From Engelhardtia mirabilis (GTDB lineage Bacteria > Planctomycetota > UBA1135 > GCA-002686595): DNA of 64,000 nt. The stretch lies in assembly GCA_007751255.1 (NCBI GenBank), contig CP036296.1, positions 6,510,001 to 6,574,000 of the forward strand. Direction: 5' to 3'. How positions within the stretch are numbered: position 1 is the first letter of the stretch; every line of letters begins with the position of its first letter. Positions 35,036 to 45,300 of the stretch are shown in pieces. Under the pieces are notes generated by a model. It saw only the letters and a list, made by a program, of their open reading frames with translations. It had not been told where the DNA came from and searched no databases. Both the position numbers and the translations under genes were made by a program.

Positions 35036-36948
35036 TGACCGCCCTCGCCGGACCCTTCGCCCGCGCCGCCCCCGGCCTTGGGCACCAGCTCGTCCAGATA
35101 GGCGCGCGGCCCACTGGCGCCCACCAGGCGGCCGTCGGCCTCGACGATGGTCAGCAGGTGGTTGCCGAAGTCGATCACGACCAGCCGTCCCTCTTGGCCG
35201 AGGGCCACGCCGCGGGGCTCGCGGAACTTCGCCACGCCGGCGCCCATTCCTCGGCCCAGGCTGCCGGCTTCGGCGAAGCCACCGTCCTCGCGCGGGGTGA
35301 AGATCCGCAGGGCGCGTTGCACGCGATCGGTGACCAAGAGTCGCCCCTGCGCGTCGAATGCGATTCCGCCCGGATCCACGTCGTCGATGCGCGCGACGAG
35401 GACGCCGTCCGCATCGACGATCAACACCGCGCGCTCGCCCTGGTCGGCGAGGGCCAAGCGCCCCGACTTGTCCAGGGCCAGGTCGACGCCGCGCCGGGGC
35501 GCGGGGACCCTCTCGCCCGACAGGGTGCGCGCGCTGCCCCAGTCGGCCGCCACCTCGATCACCCGGCGCCCGGCCGCGTCCATCACCAGCACGCGACCGT
35601 CGGGCGCCAGGGCCAGGGCGTCGGCGCTGGCCAGGTCCGGCACCAGGCCGGTCAGGTCGATCGAGCGGGCGAAGGCCGCCAGGCGCCGGTCCATGCGCGG
35701 GCCGTCCTCGCCCAGGGCTCCCACCTGGAACTCGGACAGACGCCGGTCGCGACCGTCGAGGGCCAACAGGCGCTCGCCGTCGGCGGACAGGGCCACGTCG
35801 ACCAGGCCGCGGAACTGCCCCGGCCGATCGCCGAAGCCGCCGGCGCGGCAGACCAGAATCGGCGTGCCGCTGCGCGAGCCCAGGTCGTGCAGGTGCACCT
35901 CTTGGGTCTCGGGCTCGATCGTCGCCACCAGTCGCCCGGCGGCGGCGACCACCGGACCCACGTGACCGGAGCTGTCGGCGCCCAGGGTCGCCGGATCGGT
36001 GCGGTAGAGCTCCGGCGGCCCGACCGCCGGGCCGAAGTACTGCACGCGCCCGGCGAAGGCCTCGGCCACCACGGCAGCGAGGCCGTTCTCGAGCATCGCG
36101 ACGGCGCCCGGGTAATGCAGGTGCCCGTCGCCCTGGCCCGGCGCGAGGGCGTGCTTGCCCCACTCGTAGAGCAGCTCGCCACCGGGCGTGAAGACCTGCA
36201 CGCGGTGGTTGTCGCTGTCGGCCACGTAGAGGCGACCGCCTACGAAATCCAGGCCGCTGGGGCGTGAGAACTGACCTGGGAAGTGCCCGAAGCCGCCGAA
36301 GCGCAGGCGTTCGGCGCCCTCGGCGTCGTAGACCACGACCTCGTGCAGACCCGCGTCGGCGACGGCCGCCGAGCCCTCGTCGTCCAGGAAGCACAGGTCG
36401 ATCGGGTCCAACAGGCCGCCGGCCGCGAGGGGTCCGCCGAGGCCCAGGAAGCGGGCCTGGCCCTCTTCGATCACCACCACCCGGCGGTTGCCGCGGTCGC
36501 ACAGGCCCAGGCGGCCGGCCCGCGCGTCGAGGCCCTCCGGCCAGCGCAGGCCCAGGTCCACCGCGCCGCCGAGTCCGACCTCCACCCGCTCGAACTCGCC
36601 CCCGGCCGAGAAGCGCACCACGCGGTCGTTCTCGGTGTCGGACACGAGCAGGTCCCCGCCCGTGTCGATCGCCAGGCCGCGGGGAAAGCGCAGCTCGCCG
36701 GCCCCGTCGCCGAAGCTGCCCGCCGAGCCGATGCGGCCCGCCCTCGCCTCGAAGTGCGAGACGCGGTGGCCGTCGCTCTCGAGCACCCAGAGCGATCCAT
36801 CCGGCAACAGCTCCACGTCCATCGGGGCGCGCAGGTTCGGGTAGGCGCGCACGAACGGTCCCAGGCGGCCCTCGGGCGCGGGCGGCGGACCATCCTTCGA
36901 CTCGCCTGCCTGGGCCACGGCGAGCAACAGCAGAGCGCTGGCGATCAT
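35032..36948 (-). CDS. Secreted NHL-repeat beta-propeller protein
   Basis: 638 residues. A short signal peptide (MIASALLLLAVAQAG) precedes repeated NHL blades: PMDVELLPDGSLWVLES, FPRGLAIDTGGDLLVSDTENDRVVRF, FSRPSGLDFVGGRLYVADSDNHRVQVF, DPGGIAFDAQGRLLVTDRVQR and FREPRGVALGQEGRLVVIDFGNH. At least ten blades suggest two propellers. NHL proteins are binding scaffolds, sometimes with lyase activity. The four-base overlap with the cytochrome gene implies a joint extracytoplasmic function, which is inference. Confidence 0.8.
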   Translation of the reverse strand: MIASALLLLAVAQAGESKDGPPPAPEGRLGPFVRAYPNLRAPMDVELLPDGSLWVLESDGHRVSHFEARAGRIGSAGSFGDGAGELRFPRGLAIDTGGDLLVSDTENDRVVRFSAGGEFERVEVGLGGAVDLGLRWPEGLDARAGRLGLCDRGNRRVVVIEEGQARFLGLGGPLAAGGLLDPIDLCFLDDEGSAAVADAGLHEVVVYDAEGAERLRFGGFGHFPGQFSRPSGLDFVGGRLYVADSDNHRVQVFTPGGELLYEWGKHALAPGQGDGHLHYPGAVAMLENGLAAVVAEAFAGRVQYFGPAVGPPELYRTDPATLGADSSGHVGPVVAAAGRLVATIEPETQEVHLHDLGSRSGTPILVCRAGGFGDRPGQFRGLVDVALSADGERLLALDGRDRRLSEFQVGALGEDGPRMDRRLAAFARSIDLTGLVPDLASADALALAPDGRVLVMDAAGRRVIEVAADWGSARTLSGERVPAPRRGVDLALDKSGRLALADQGERAVLIVDADGVLVARIDDVDPGGIAFDAQGRLLVTDRVQRALRIFTPREDGGFAEAGSLGRGMGAGVAKFREPRGVALGQEGRLVVIDFGNHLLTIVEADGRLVGASGPRAYLDELVPKAGGGAGEGSGEGGQ

Positions 36949-36960
36949 GGGCGGATGCTA
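36949..36960 (-). promoter_or_regulatory. Start-proximal -10 box of the NHL/cytochrome operon
   Basis: On the minus strand TAGCAT (36960-36955) is followed by exactly six bases and the ATG at 36948, the same layout as the DUF3052 gene. A leaderless transcript is the simplest reading. Confidence 0.45.
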
Positions 36961-37098
36961 ACCGGGATCGTCGGACCGTCTCCGCCCGCGAGAAGGGTCG
37001 GTCGCGCGACTGAACGAATCGCCCTGGGCCTCAGGACTCGGGCGCTCGGCGGCCGAACCAAGGAGGAGGTCGGCGCGACCCTTGCCGCCGACACCGCG

Positions 37099-37395
37099 AT
37101 GCGCCCGAGCACCAACAGTCCGAACCGACGCCCCCTGGCCTTCCTGTGCCCGCGGCGGGTCAGCCCGGACCAGAGCACCCGCTGGCGGCGCGCCGGGTCC
37201 GTGGCCACCGGGGTGCCGCTGATCCTGGTCGGGGTGCTGTTGATCCCCACGCCCCTGCCCGGGGCGGTGCTGATCGCGACGGGGCTGGCAGCCATGAGCC
37301 GACACTTCCGCGCCGTGCGGCGGCTGACGATCTCGATCCAGTGGCACGTGCGCGCCTGGCGCCAGCGCCGCGATCCGGTCGCGAGCTCGGGCTGA
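37099..37395 (+). CDS. Small membrane protein, PGPGW-like
   Basis: 98 residues from the ATG at 37099. A basic N-terminus is followed by a hydrophobic hairpin (about residues 43-70) with the motif LLIPTPLPGAVLIATGLAAM, resembling small PGPGW-type putative transmembrane proteins, and an Arg-rich C-terminal helix (SRHFRAVRRLTISIQWHVRAWRQRR). Function unknown. The start is uncertain because the frame is open further upstream. Confidence 0.5.
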   Translation: MRPSTNSPNRRPLAFLCPRRVSPDQSTRWRRAGSVATGVPLILVGVLLIPTPLPGAVLIATGLAAMSRHFRAVRRLTISIQWHVRAWRQRRDPVASSG

Positions 37396-37453
37396 GACCG
37401 GGGCCGGCCCCCGAAACGGCGTCGTAGCCCTCGGACGGGCCCACCCATCCGCG

Positions 37454-37467
37454 TAACCTGCCCGCCC
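37454..37467 (+). promoter_or_regulatory. Start-proximal -10 box of the glycosyltransferase gene
   Basis: TAACCT at 37454-37459 is followed by eight C-rich bases and the GTG start at 37468. No Shine-Dalgarno sequence is seen. It fits the leaderless pattern. Confidence 0.45.
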
Positions 37468-38649
37468 GTGCGGATCCTGTTCCTCTCCCAGCGGGTCCCC
37501 TATCCGCCCAACCGCGGGGACAAGATCACCACCTGGCGCATCGTCGAGCGGCTGGCCCGACGGCACGAGGTGCGCGTGGTGGCCTTCGCCCACGACGAGG
37601 ACGACGAGCGCGCGGCCAAGGCCCTGGTGGCCAAGGGCATCCCCACCACGGCGGTCCCCCTGGGTTCGTCCATGCAGCAGAAGCTGCGCGCCCTGCCGCT
37701 CTTGGCGACGACCAAGCCCCTGACCCTGGGCTACTACGGCTCGCGCGAGCTCCAGGCTGCGGTCGACGAAGAGGCCGGCTCGGCGGACCTCGCCTACGCC
37801 TACTCCTCGTCCATGGGCGCGTTCCTGCTGCCGCACCCAGAGCTGCCCTGGATCATGCATATGGCCGAGCTCGACTCGGACAAGTGGCGCCAGTACGCGG
37901 CGCGCGAGCGCTGGCCCATGTCCTGGGTCTACGCCCGCGAGTGCCGGACCCTCGAGCACTTCGAGCGGCGCGTGGCCGCCGCCGCGCGCACCAACGTCTT
38001 CTGCACGCCGCTCGAGCGACGCATCTTCGACGAACGCATGCCCGGCAACGCCTCCGCGGTGCTCCGCAACGGCGTGGACCTCGCGCGCTTCACACCGGCG
38101 CCCGAGCGCGCCGAGCCGGACCACTGCGTGTTCGTCGGGGTGATGGACTACCTGCCCAACGTGGACGGGTGCCTGTGGTTCGCGCGCGAGGTCTGGCCGC
38201 GGGTGCGCGCCCAGCGTCCCGAGGCGCGCTTCACCATCGTCGGCTCGAAGCCCACGGGCGAGGTCACGGCCCTGGGCCAGTTGCCGGGCATCGAGGTCAC
38301 TGGCTTCGTGGACGAGCCCCGCGACTACCTCGAGCGCGCCGCCCTCTCGGTGGCGCCCCTGCGGATCGCGCGGGGCATCCAGAACAAGGTGCTCGAAGCC
38401 CTGGCCATGGGCCTGCCCACGGTCGGCACCACCTGCGCCACCCAGGGCGTGGAGGGCATCGCCGGCCGGCACTTCGTGGTCGCCGACGAGGCCGAGCCCT
38501 TCGCCCGCGAGGTCGTGCGGTTGCTCGACGATCGCGAGGCCGCCAGCGCACTGGGCCAGGCGGCGCGGGCCTTCGCCCTAGCCAACTACGACTGGGAGCG
38601 GGTGCTCGACGTGCTCGACCAGATGGTCGAGGCCGCCGGCGAGCGCTGA
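37468..38649 (+). CDS. Glycosyltransferase, TIGR03087-like (PEP-CTERM/XrtA-associated type)
   Basis: 393 residues from a GTG. The N-terminal LFLSQRVPYPPNRGDKITTWRIVERLA and the block MAELDSDKWRQYA are characteristic of the TIGR03087 group of GT4-type glycosyltransferases linked with exosortase/PEP-CTERM loci. The C-terminal Rossmann half has FVGVMDYLPNVDG, FVDEPRDYLERAALSVAPLRIARGIQNKVLEALAMGLPTV. It would transfer a sugar from a nucleotide donor during exopolysaccharide or surface glycan synthesis. No exosortase or other glycan gene is adjacent. Confidence 0.82.
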   Translation: MRILFLSQRVPYPPNRGDKITTWRIVERLARRHEVRVVAFAHDEDDERAAKALVAKGIPTTAVPLGSSMQQKLRALPLLATTKPLTLGYYGSRELQAAVDEEAGSADLAYAYSSSMGAFLLPHPELPWIMHMAELDSDKWRQYAARERWPMSWVYARECRTLEHFERRVAAAARTNVFCTPLERRIFDERMPGNASAVLRNGVDLARFTPAPERAEPDHCVFVGVMDYLPNVDGCLWFAREVWPRVRAQRPEARFTIVGSKPTGEVTALGQLPGIEVTGFVDEPRDYLERAALSVAPLRIARGIQNKVLEALAMGLPTVGTTCATQGVEGIAGRHFVVADEAEPFAREVVRLLDDREAASALGQAARAFALANYDWERVLDVLDQMVEAAGER

Positions 38650-38679
38650 GGCGCCCGCCGGGTCCCGGTGCTCCCCGAC

Positions 38680-41600
38680 CTACTGGCAGGCGCGCATCTG
38701 CAGACCGGTCGAGTAGCGCACGCCGCCCCAGACCGAGGGGGCGTAGCGGCCCGCCTGCATGAACAACGAGATGCCGGCGAAGGCCGGGATGTCGGGCAGG
38801 GTCACCAACCAGTCCGACTCCCCGGCCGCGTCGAACACCAGGGGTGCCACGGCCGGCGAGGTGGGGTCGACCAACAGCAGCCCGAAGGACAGGGGGATGT
38901 AGGCCGAGGCGGTGGAGATCATCATCAGCCCCACCGCGGTCTCGGGCAGGTCGGCGTCGCTGACCTCCATCAGGATCGGGTAGCCCGGGATCGGAGGCGT
39001 GTTGGCGCGCAGGTCCATGGTCAGCCAGAGCTCGGACGGGCTGCCGTAGCTCGTCCAACCGCAGACGGTCTCGTCGAACCAGGGGCCAAAGGCGCGCAGC
39101 TCGGCCGCGGTCACGAAGGCGTCGGTGCCGCCGGGCGTGCCGCCGATCCGCACCTTGCGCGCAACGACCGGGTCGAAGGCGATCGAGAAGGTCTCGTAGG
39201 AGAGCCCGCCGCCGGGGGTCGGCGCGCCGGGATCCGAGAACAGGCCGGTGACCGGCGTCCAGGGACCGCCGGGGTCGAGTTGGGTGCGCACGTGAAGGTC
39301 CTCGAACCACCCCCCACCGGGGAAGTGCAGGCCCTCCTGGAACAGCAGTGACTCGATCGTCTGGGGCTCGTCGAAGGCGTAGCCGAGCCAGTCCTCGCCG
39401 GCCTGGTCGCCGTTGTGGAAGGTCGAGAACTGGGCCCATTCGCTGGTCGAGCCCACCTGGGGCATGGTCCCGTTGCGCAGGAGCTCCACGTCGGGGTTGC
39501 CGAGGCCGAGGCTGCCGGGCGGGACGAGTTCGTCCACCAAGAGCTCGATCGAGCCGAGGTCCGACAGGTCGCGCCGCTCCAACTGGTAGGCGGCCGAGGT
39601 GATCATCCCGGCGCGCAGCTCGGAGCAGGTGATGTAGCCCAGCGTCCCGCCGGGCGTGCCGCGCAGGCGGATGCCGTCGCCGTACTGGGGTGTGAAGTGG
39701 AAGGTGAAGGTCTCGAAGTCGTCGCCGGGGGCTCCGGCCGGGTACTCGGGCACCGTCACCAGGCCGTCGACCGCGGCCCAGCGGCCGCCGCTCAGGATCT
39801 CGACGTCGACGTCCTCGAACCAACCGCCGCTCGGGTCCGCGGGCCCCTCGGTGAAGGTCAACGAGACGAAGCGCGCGTAGGGCTCGGGGCGCGAGGGGAT
39901 CACCATGCCGATCCAGTCGTCGCCGCCTTGGTCGCCGCCGTGCTCGGTGGAGAAGTAGTCCCCGGACGCCGCCGCGGGCTGGGGCACGACGCCGTCGCGC
40001 ACCACCTCGGTGTCGGGGTTGCCGGCGCCCTGGGGCATGGGCGGGCTGAGCTCGTCGAGGCGCGAGACCAACTGCGCCGTGCCGATCGGATCGAGCAGGG
40101 TGTCGGAGGGGAAGTACCAGGCGCGGTCGGTGACCTTGGCTCCGTCGAGCTTGGTCGCGGTCAACAGCACCTCGTAGAAGACGATCTCGACTCCGCCACC
40201 GTGGGGATCGAGGTTGGCGGTGGTCGAGGTGGCGCTGGGCCCGGTGGTGATGTCGCCGTAGACGTCCGGGTGCACGTGCACGTTGTGGTGCAGGTCCACC
40301 TGCCAGGCGAACTCCAGGTCGCCGCCGCCGGAGTCCGAGCCGATCCCGAACAGATCCAGCGAGGTGGCGTGGGGATCGACAGTGCTCCCGGTGGGCGGCG
40401 AGGTGATCGCCACCTGCGGGGGCACGCTGTCGACCGCGATCAGGACCGACGTCTCGTCGAACAGACCCGACGGATCGGTCACCCGCAGGAGAGCGTTGTA
40501 GATCCCGCTGGCGGTGTAGGTGTGAGAGATCGTCGGCACGCTGGTCTGCTGCTCGGGGCTGCCGTCGTCGAAGTTCCAGGTGTAGGCCAAGGCCTGGCCC
40601 TCGGGGTCGTTCGAGGCGGATGCGTCGAATTGCACCGTGTGCGGCGACGTACCCGTGGCCGCGTCCACCGTCAGCACCGCCGCAGGCGAGAGGTTCTCGC
40701 CGTAGCGCAGGTGCACGATGTGGCCGTCGCCCCAGGTCGTGCCCATGTCCAGGTAGTAGATGTCGCCGCTGATCGGGTGCACGGCGATGTCGACCAGGAG
40801 GTCCACCGCGTTGTTGAAATCGCGCACGGCCACCGGGTTGCCCGCGGCGTCGAGCTCGAGCGTCATCAACTTGTCGCTGGCGTAGTCGCCGAAGAACAAC
40901 AGGCCGTCGTACTCCGGCGGGTAGCTGCCTCCCGGGTAGACCGCGCCGCCGATGGAGCAGGCGCCGACCAGCGAGGTCGTCGGCTGGCCGTCCGTGCCCA
41001 GGAAGATTCCCGCCGGGAAGGTCTGCGCCCCATCGAGGTGGTGCCAGGCCACGATCGGATCGGTGGGGATCCCGACCTTCGGCGAGGTGCAGTCGAGGTA
41101 GCCGAAGGGGTTGGGGTTGACGGGCGGCAGCTCGACGAAGTCCCCGGCCGGCTTGTCGCCCTCGCGGCAGGGCCAGCCGAAGTTGAGGCCCGGGGCGTCG
41201 ACGTAGTTGAGCTCCTCGAAGCGGAAGGAGCCCACGTCGCCGACGATCAAGGTGCCCGGGTCACCCGCGGCCGGGTCCGTGGAGCCGGTGCCGGGCACCA
41301 GGGCGAAGCGGTAGGGATTGCGCAGGCCCAGGGCCCAGATGCGCGAGGGGTTGCTTGTGGGATCGCCGTCGAAGAAGGGGTTGGAGGGCAGCCCCGCCCC
41401 CGTCTCCGGGTCGATCCGCAGCACCTTGCCCGAGAGCGAACGCAGGTCCTGGGCGCGGAAGGCACCGCAGTCCTGTTCCTTCGGCAACTGCCCGCGCAGG
41501 CCCGTGACCGGGTGGATGAAGTCGTCGTAGGCCGGATCGTCGAAGCCGCCCTGGTCGTTGTAGTCGATGTGCGCCCCGTCCCCGTGGCCGATGAAGAGCG

Positions 41601-42204
41601 TCCCGTCGGGGGCGAAGATCAGCGCACAGGATGCGTGGGCCGTGTGGATCGAGGCGAAGGCATCGGGGGAGGAGCCGTCCGCCAGGCGCTCGCCGAGCAG
41701 GTACTGGACCGCCGCCTTGTCGGCGACGATGTTGCCGCCGACCGTGTCGACCGGGTAGCGCACGAGCACGCCGTGGCCGTACTTGTCGTCCGCGTTGTAC
41801 GCGGGATCCGCGCCCAGGGTCGGCGACTCGGTGAAGGCCGCGTAGAGCCAAGCCGTGCTGCCCCCATCGGGGACGAAGCCCGGGTGCAGGGCGAGGCCCA
41901 GGAGGCCGCGCGACGCAGCGTTGTAGACCTCGTCCTGGATGTTCAGGACCGGCGTCGACTGCAGCACCTCGTTCACATAGACGTAGACCCGCCCGCGCTT
42001 CTCGGCCACGAACATGTCGCCCACGGGGCTGAAGGTCAGTTCGACCGGATAGACCAACCCGCCCGGGATGTCCACGCCTTCGAAGGACGGCGGGAACCCG
42101 CCTTCGCCGTCGTGGACGGGAGCCGGACTGAAAGCGCAGTGGCCGATCGGCGCGGCGAGGAGCAAGTGGCCGGACGCAAGGACGGCGCAAAGGATCGAGT
42201 TCAT
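38680..42204 (-). CDS. Secreted PQQ-type sugar dehydrogenase-like/PKD/discoidin-like protein (paralogue 1)
   Basis: 1174 residues with a signal peptide (MNSILCAVLASGHLLLAAPIGHC). Residues about 40-500 form a glucose/sorbosone dehydrogenase-like propeller (FVAEKRGRVYVY, RGLLGLALHPGF, LSGKVLRIDPETGAG, IWALGLRNPYRFAL, FGWPCREGDKP). A PKD domain follows (VQFDASASNDPEGQALAYTWNFDDGS), then two related modules of about 170 residues (WIGMVIPSRPEPYARFVSLTFTEG and WLGYAFDEPQTIESLLFQEG) that look discoidin-like, and a C-terminal domain ending YSTGLQMRACQ. Likely extracellular. Redox activity is unproven. Confidence 0.78.
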   Translation of the reverse strand: MNSILCAVLASGHLLLAAPIGHCAFSPAPVHDGEGGFPPSFEGVDIPGGLVYPVELTFSPVGDMFVAEKRGRVYVYVNEVLQSTPVLNIQDEVYNAASRGLLGLALHPGFVPDGGSTAWLYAAFTESPTLGADPAYNADDKYGHGVLVRYPVDTVGGNIVADKAAVQYLLGERLADGSSPDAFASIHTAHASCALIFAPDGTLFIGHGDGAHIDYNDQGGFDDPAYDDFIHPVTGLRGQLPKEQDCGAFRAQDLRSLSGKVLRIDPETGAGLPSNPFFDGDPTSNPSRIWALGLRNPYRFALVPGTGSTDPAAGDPGTLIVGDVGSFRFEELNYVDAPGLNFGWPCREGDKPAGDFVELPPVNPNPFGYLDCTSPKVGIPTDPIVAWHHLDGAQTFPAGIFLGTDGQPTTSLVGACSIGGAVYPGGSYPPEYDGLLFFGDYASDKLMTLELDAAGNPVAVRDFNNAVDLLVDIAVHPISGDIYYLDMGTTWGDGHIVHLRYGENLSPAAVLTVDAATGTSPHTVQFDASASNDPEGQALAYTWNFDDGSPEQQTSVPTISHTYTASGIYNALLRVTDPSGLFDETSVLIAVDSVPPQVAITSPPTGSTVDPHATSLDLFGIGSDSGGGDLEFAWQVDLHHNVHVHPDVYGDITTGPSATSTTANLDPHGGGVEIVFYEVLLTATKLDGAKVTDRAWYFPSDTLLDPIGTAQLVSRLDELSPPMPQGAGNPDTEVVRDGVVPQPAAASGDYFSTEHGGDQGGDDWIGMVIPSRPEPYARFVSLTFTEGPADPSGGWFEDVDVEILSGGRWAAVDGLVTVPEYPAGAPGDDFETFTFHFTPQYGDGIRLRGTPGGTLGYITCSELRAGMITSAAYQLERRDLSDLGSIELLVDELVPPGSLGLGNPDVELLRNGTMPQVGSTSEWAQFSTFHNGDQAGEDWLGYAFDEPQTIESLLFQEGLHFPGGGWFEDLHVRTQLDPGGPWTPVTGLFSDPGAPTPGGGLSYETFSIAFDPVVARKVRIGGTPGGTDAFVTAAELRAFGPWFDETVCGWTSYGSPSELWLTMDLRANTPPIPGYPILMEVSDADLPETAVGLMMISTASAYIPLSFGLLLVDPTSPAVAPLVFDAAGESDWLVTLPDIPAFAGISLFMQAGRYAPSVWGGVRYSTGLQMRACQ

Positions 42205-42384
42205 GGTTCGAGTGACCTCGTTAGCGAGCGTGACGCCGGAGTTGGCAAGAGCATCGCGGACGGCAATCGGCGTTACGCGCCGGTCCGCGACCCGGGCCTC
42301 GGGGGAGTCGATCCGGTGTCCTGGATCAGAACACTAGCAGGGGTCCCATCGGCTCGGTGGTCGGCCAAATCGGGCGTCCTACCA

Positions 42385-45300
42385 TCACTGGCACACGCCC
42401 ATCTCCAAGGCCGTGGAGAAGCGCACGCCCCCCGGATAGGTCGGTGCGAAGCGACCGCACTGCAGGTAGAGCGAGACGCCTACCAGGGCCAGGTCGTCGG
42501 GGATCGTCGCGAACCAGCTCGCCTGCCCCAGGGCGTCGAAGGACAGGGGTGACAGGTTCGCCAGGGACGGATCGATCAGCAGCAGCGCGCTGCCCAGGTT
42601 GATGCTCGCGGACTGCGCCGCGATCAACATCGCACCGGGCGCCGCCTCCGGTTGCTCGTCGTCCGCGACCTCGATCAGGATCGGATAGCCCGGCAGGGGC
42701 GGGGTCTGGGTCTCGAGCGACATGTGGAGGTGCGGATTCGACAGATCCCCGTAGGCGCTCCAACCGCAGACGGCCTGGTCGAACCAGGGGCCAAAGGCGC
42801 GCAGCTCCGCCGCCGTGACGAACTTGTCCGCGCCCCCGGGGATGCCGAGGATGCGGACGTCGCGCACGATCGTGGGCGCGAACATCAGGTTGAAGGTCTC
42901 GTAGCTCTGGCCGCCCTGGAAGCCGCTGCGGAAGCTGGGATCGATGGACAGCCCGGCCAGGGGCTGCCAGGGGTCGTCCTTGGTCAGCCTGCCTTCGGCG
43001 CGCAGGGTCTCGAACCAACCGCCGTTCGAGAAGTGCAGGCCCTCCTGGAACAGGATCGACTGCAGCGTTTGCGGATCCTCGAAGCGGTAGCCGAGCCAAT
43101 CCTCGCTGCCCTGGTCGCCGCCATGGAACGTGGCGTACTGGGCCCACTCGCTGGCGGAGCCCACCTGGGGCATGGTCCCGTTGCGCAACAGCTCGCGATC
43201 GGGATTACCCAGGCCCAGCGACCCGGAGGGGTTCAGGAAGTCGACCTTGAGCAGCAGTTCGCCGAGATCGGAGAGGTCGCGACGCTCGGTGTCGTAGGCC
43301 GCCGTGGTCAAGAAGCCCACGCGCAGCTCCGAGCAGGTGATGAACCCGTCGACGCCGCCCGGCTTGCCGCGCAGGCGAATGCCCTCGCCGTAGCGCGGCG
43401 TGAAGCTGAACTGGAAGGTCTCGAAGTCCAGGCCCTGGTCGCCCACCGGGTAGGGCGGCGCGACGACCAGGTCCTCGACCGGCGTCCAGGTCCCGCCGCT
43501 CAGGATCTCGACGTCGACGTCCTCGAACCAACCGCCGTTGGTGAAGTTCGGACCCTCGGTGAAGGTCAGCGACACGAAGCGCGCGTAGGGCTCCGGCCGC
43601 GCCGGGATCACCATCCCGATCCAGTCGTCGTCGCCCTGGTCGCCGTTGTGGAAGGTGTCGATCCAATCGCCGACGTGGGTGCCGACGTCGGGGAGCTGCC
43701 CGTCGCGGATCACCTCGAGGTCGGGGTTGCCGAGTCCCAGGGAGACGGGCGGCGACAACTCTCCCAGCCGCGACACGAGCTGGCCGGTGCCGATCGGATC
43801 CAGGAGCTGGTCGGCGGGGTAGTACCACGCGCGATCGGTGGAGCTGGAGCCATCGGACTTCGAAGCCGTCAAGAGCACCTCGTAGAGGATGATCTCGCTG
43901 CCGTTGCCGTGGGGGTCGAGGGGCAGGACCGTGGTGCTCGCGGTGGCGTTCGGCGTGGAGTCGGCGTAGATCGCCGGGTGGACGTGGACGTTGTGGTGCA
44001 GGTCCACCTGCCAACCCAGGTCCACCGGCCCGCCCAGGGAGTCGTTGCCGAAGCCGCTCAGGGTCAACGAGGTCAGGGTCGAGTCGATCGCCGTGCCCGT
44101 CGCGGGGGATGCGATCGACACCGTGGGCGCCAGGCTGTCGACCGCGATGGCCACGGTCGCGAGGTCGAACAGGCCCTGGTCATCGTCGACCCGCACGACC
44201 GGGTGGAAGACGCCGCTCTGGGTGTAGGTGTGCGCGATCGTCGGCACGCTGGTCTGGACCGTAGCGCTGCCGTCGTCGAAGGTCCAGGTGTAGGCCAGGG
44301 GCTGGCCCTCGGGGTCGGTGGAGGCGGAGGCGTCGAACTGGACCGTGTGCGGCGAGGGCCCGCTGGGTGCGTCGACGGTCAGCACCGCCGTCGGCGAGAG
44401 GTTCTGCCCGTAGCGCAGGTGCACCACGTGGCCGCTGGCCCAGTTCGCCCCCATCTGCACCAGGTACAGGTCCCCGGTCACCGGATGGGCCTCGATGTCG
44501 ACCATGCGGTCGTTGGCCACCGAGAAGTCACGCACCTCGATCGGATTGCCGGCGGTGTCGAAGCGCAGGGTCTTGATCCAGTCGCCGGAGTAGTCGCCGA
44601 AGAAGAACAGTCCGTCGTACTCGGCCGGGTAGCTGCCGCCCGGGTAGACCGCGCCGCCGATGATGCAACCGCCGAGCAGTCCCGGCAGTTGGTTGCCGTT
44701 CTCGTCCTTGTAGACCCCGGGCGGGAAGGACTTCCAGTTGTCGAAGTGGTGGTAGCCGATCATCGGATCGGTGGGGATGCCCTGCTGCGGCGTCGAACAC
44801 ACCGGCCAACCGAAGGGGTTGGGGTCGGGAGCCGTGAAGATCTCGTAGCCGCTGTTGGGCTCGTTGCCCTCGCGGCAGGGCCAACCGAAGTTCAGACCCG
44901 GAGTGTCGAGCCACTCGATCTCCTCGAACAGCCCGGCGCCCACGTCGCCGACGAGCAGCGTGCCCGGATCGCCGGCGGACGGGTCCGTCGAGCCCGTCCC
45001 CGGCACCAGGGCCATGCGGAAGGGATTGCGCAGACCCAGGGCCCAGACGCGCGAGGCGTTGCTGGTCGGGTCCCCGTCGAAGAAGGGGTTGCTGGGCAGG
45101 CCCGCGCCGGTGTCGGGGTCGATCCGCAGCACCTTGCCCGACAGGGAGCGCAGGTCCTGGGAGCGAAAGGAGCCGGAGTCCTGCTCGCGCGGGATCTGAC
45201 CGCGCAGGCCGGTCACCGGATGGATCCAATCGTCGAAGCCCGGCGCGTTGACGCCCCCGGGGTCCTTGAAGTTGTGGTGCGCGCCCTCGCCGTGGGAGAC

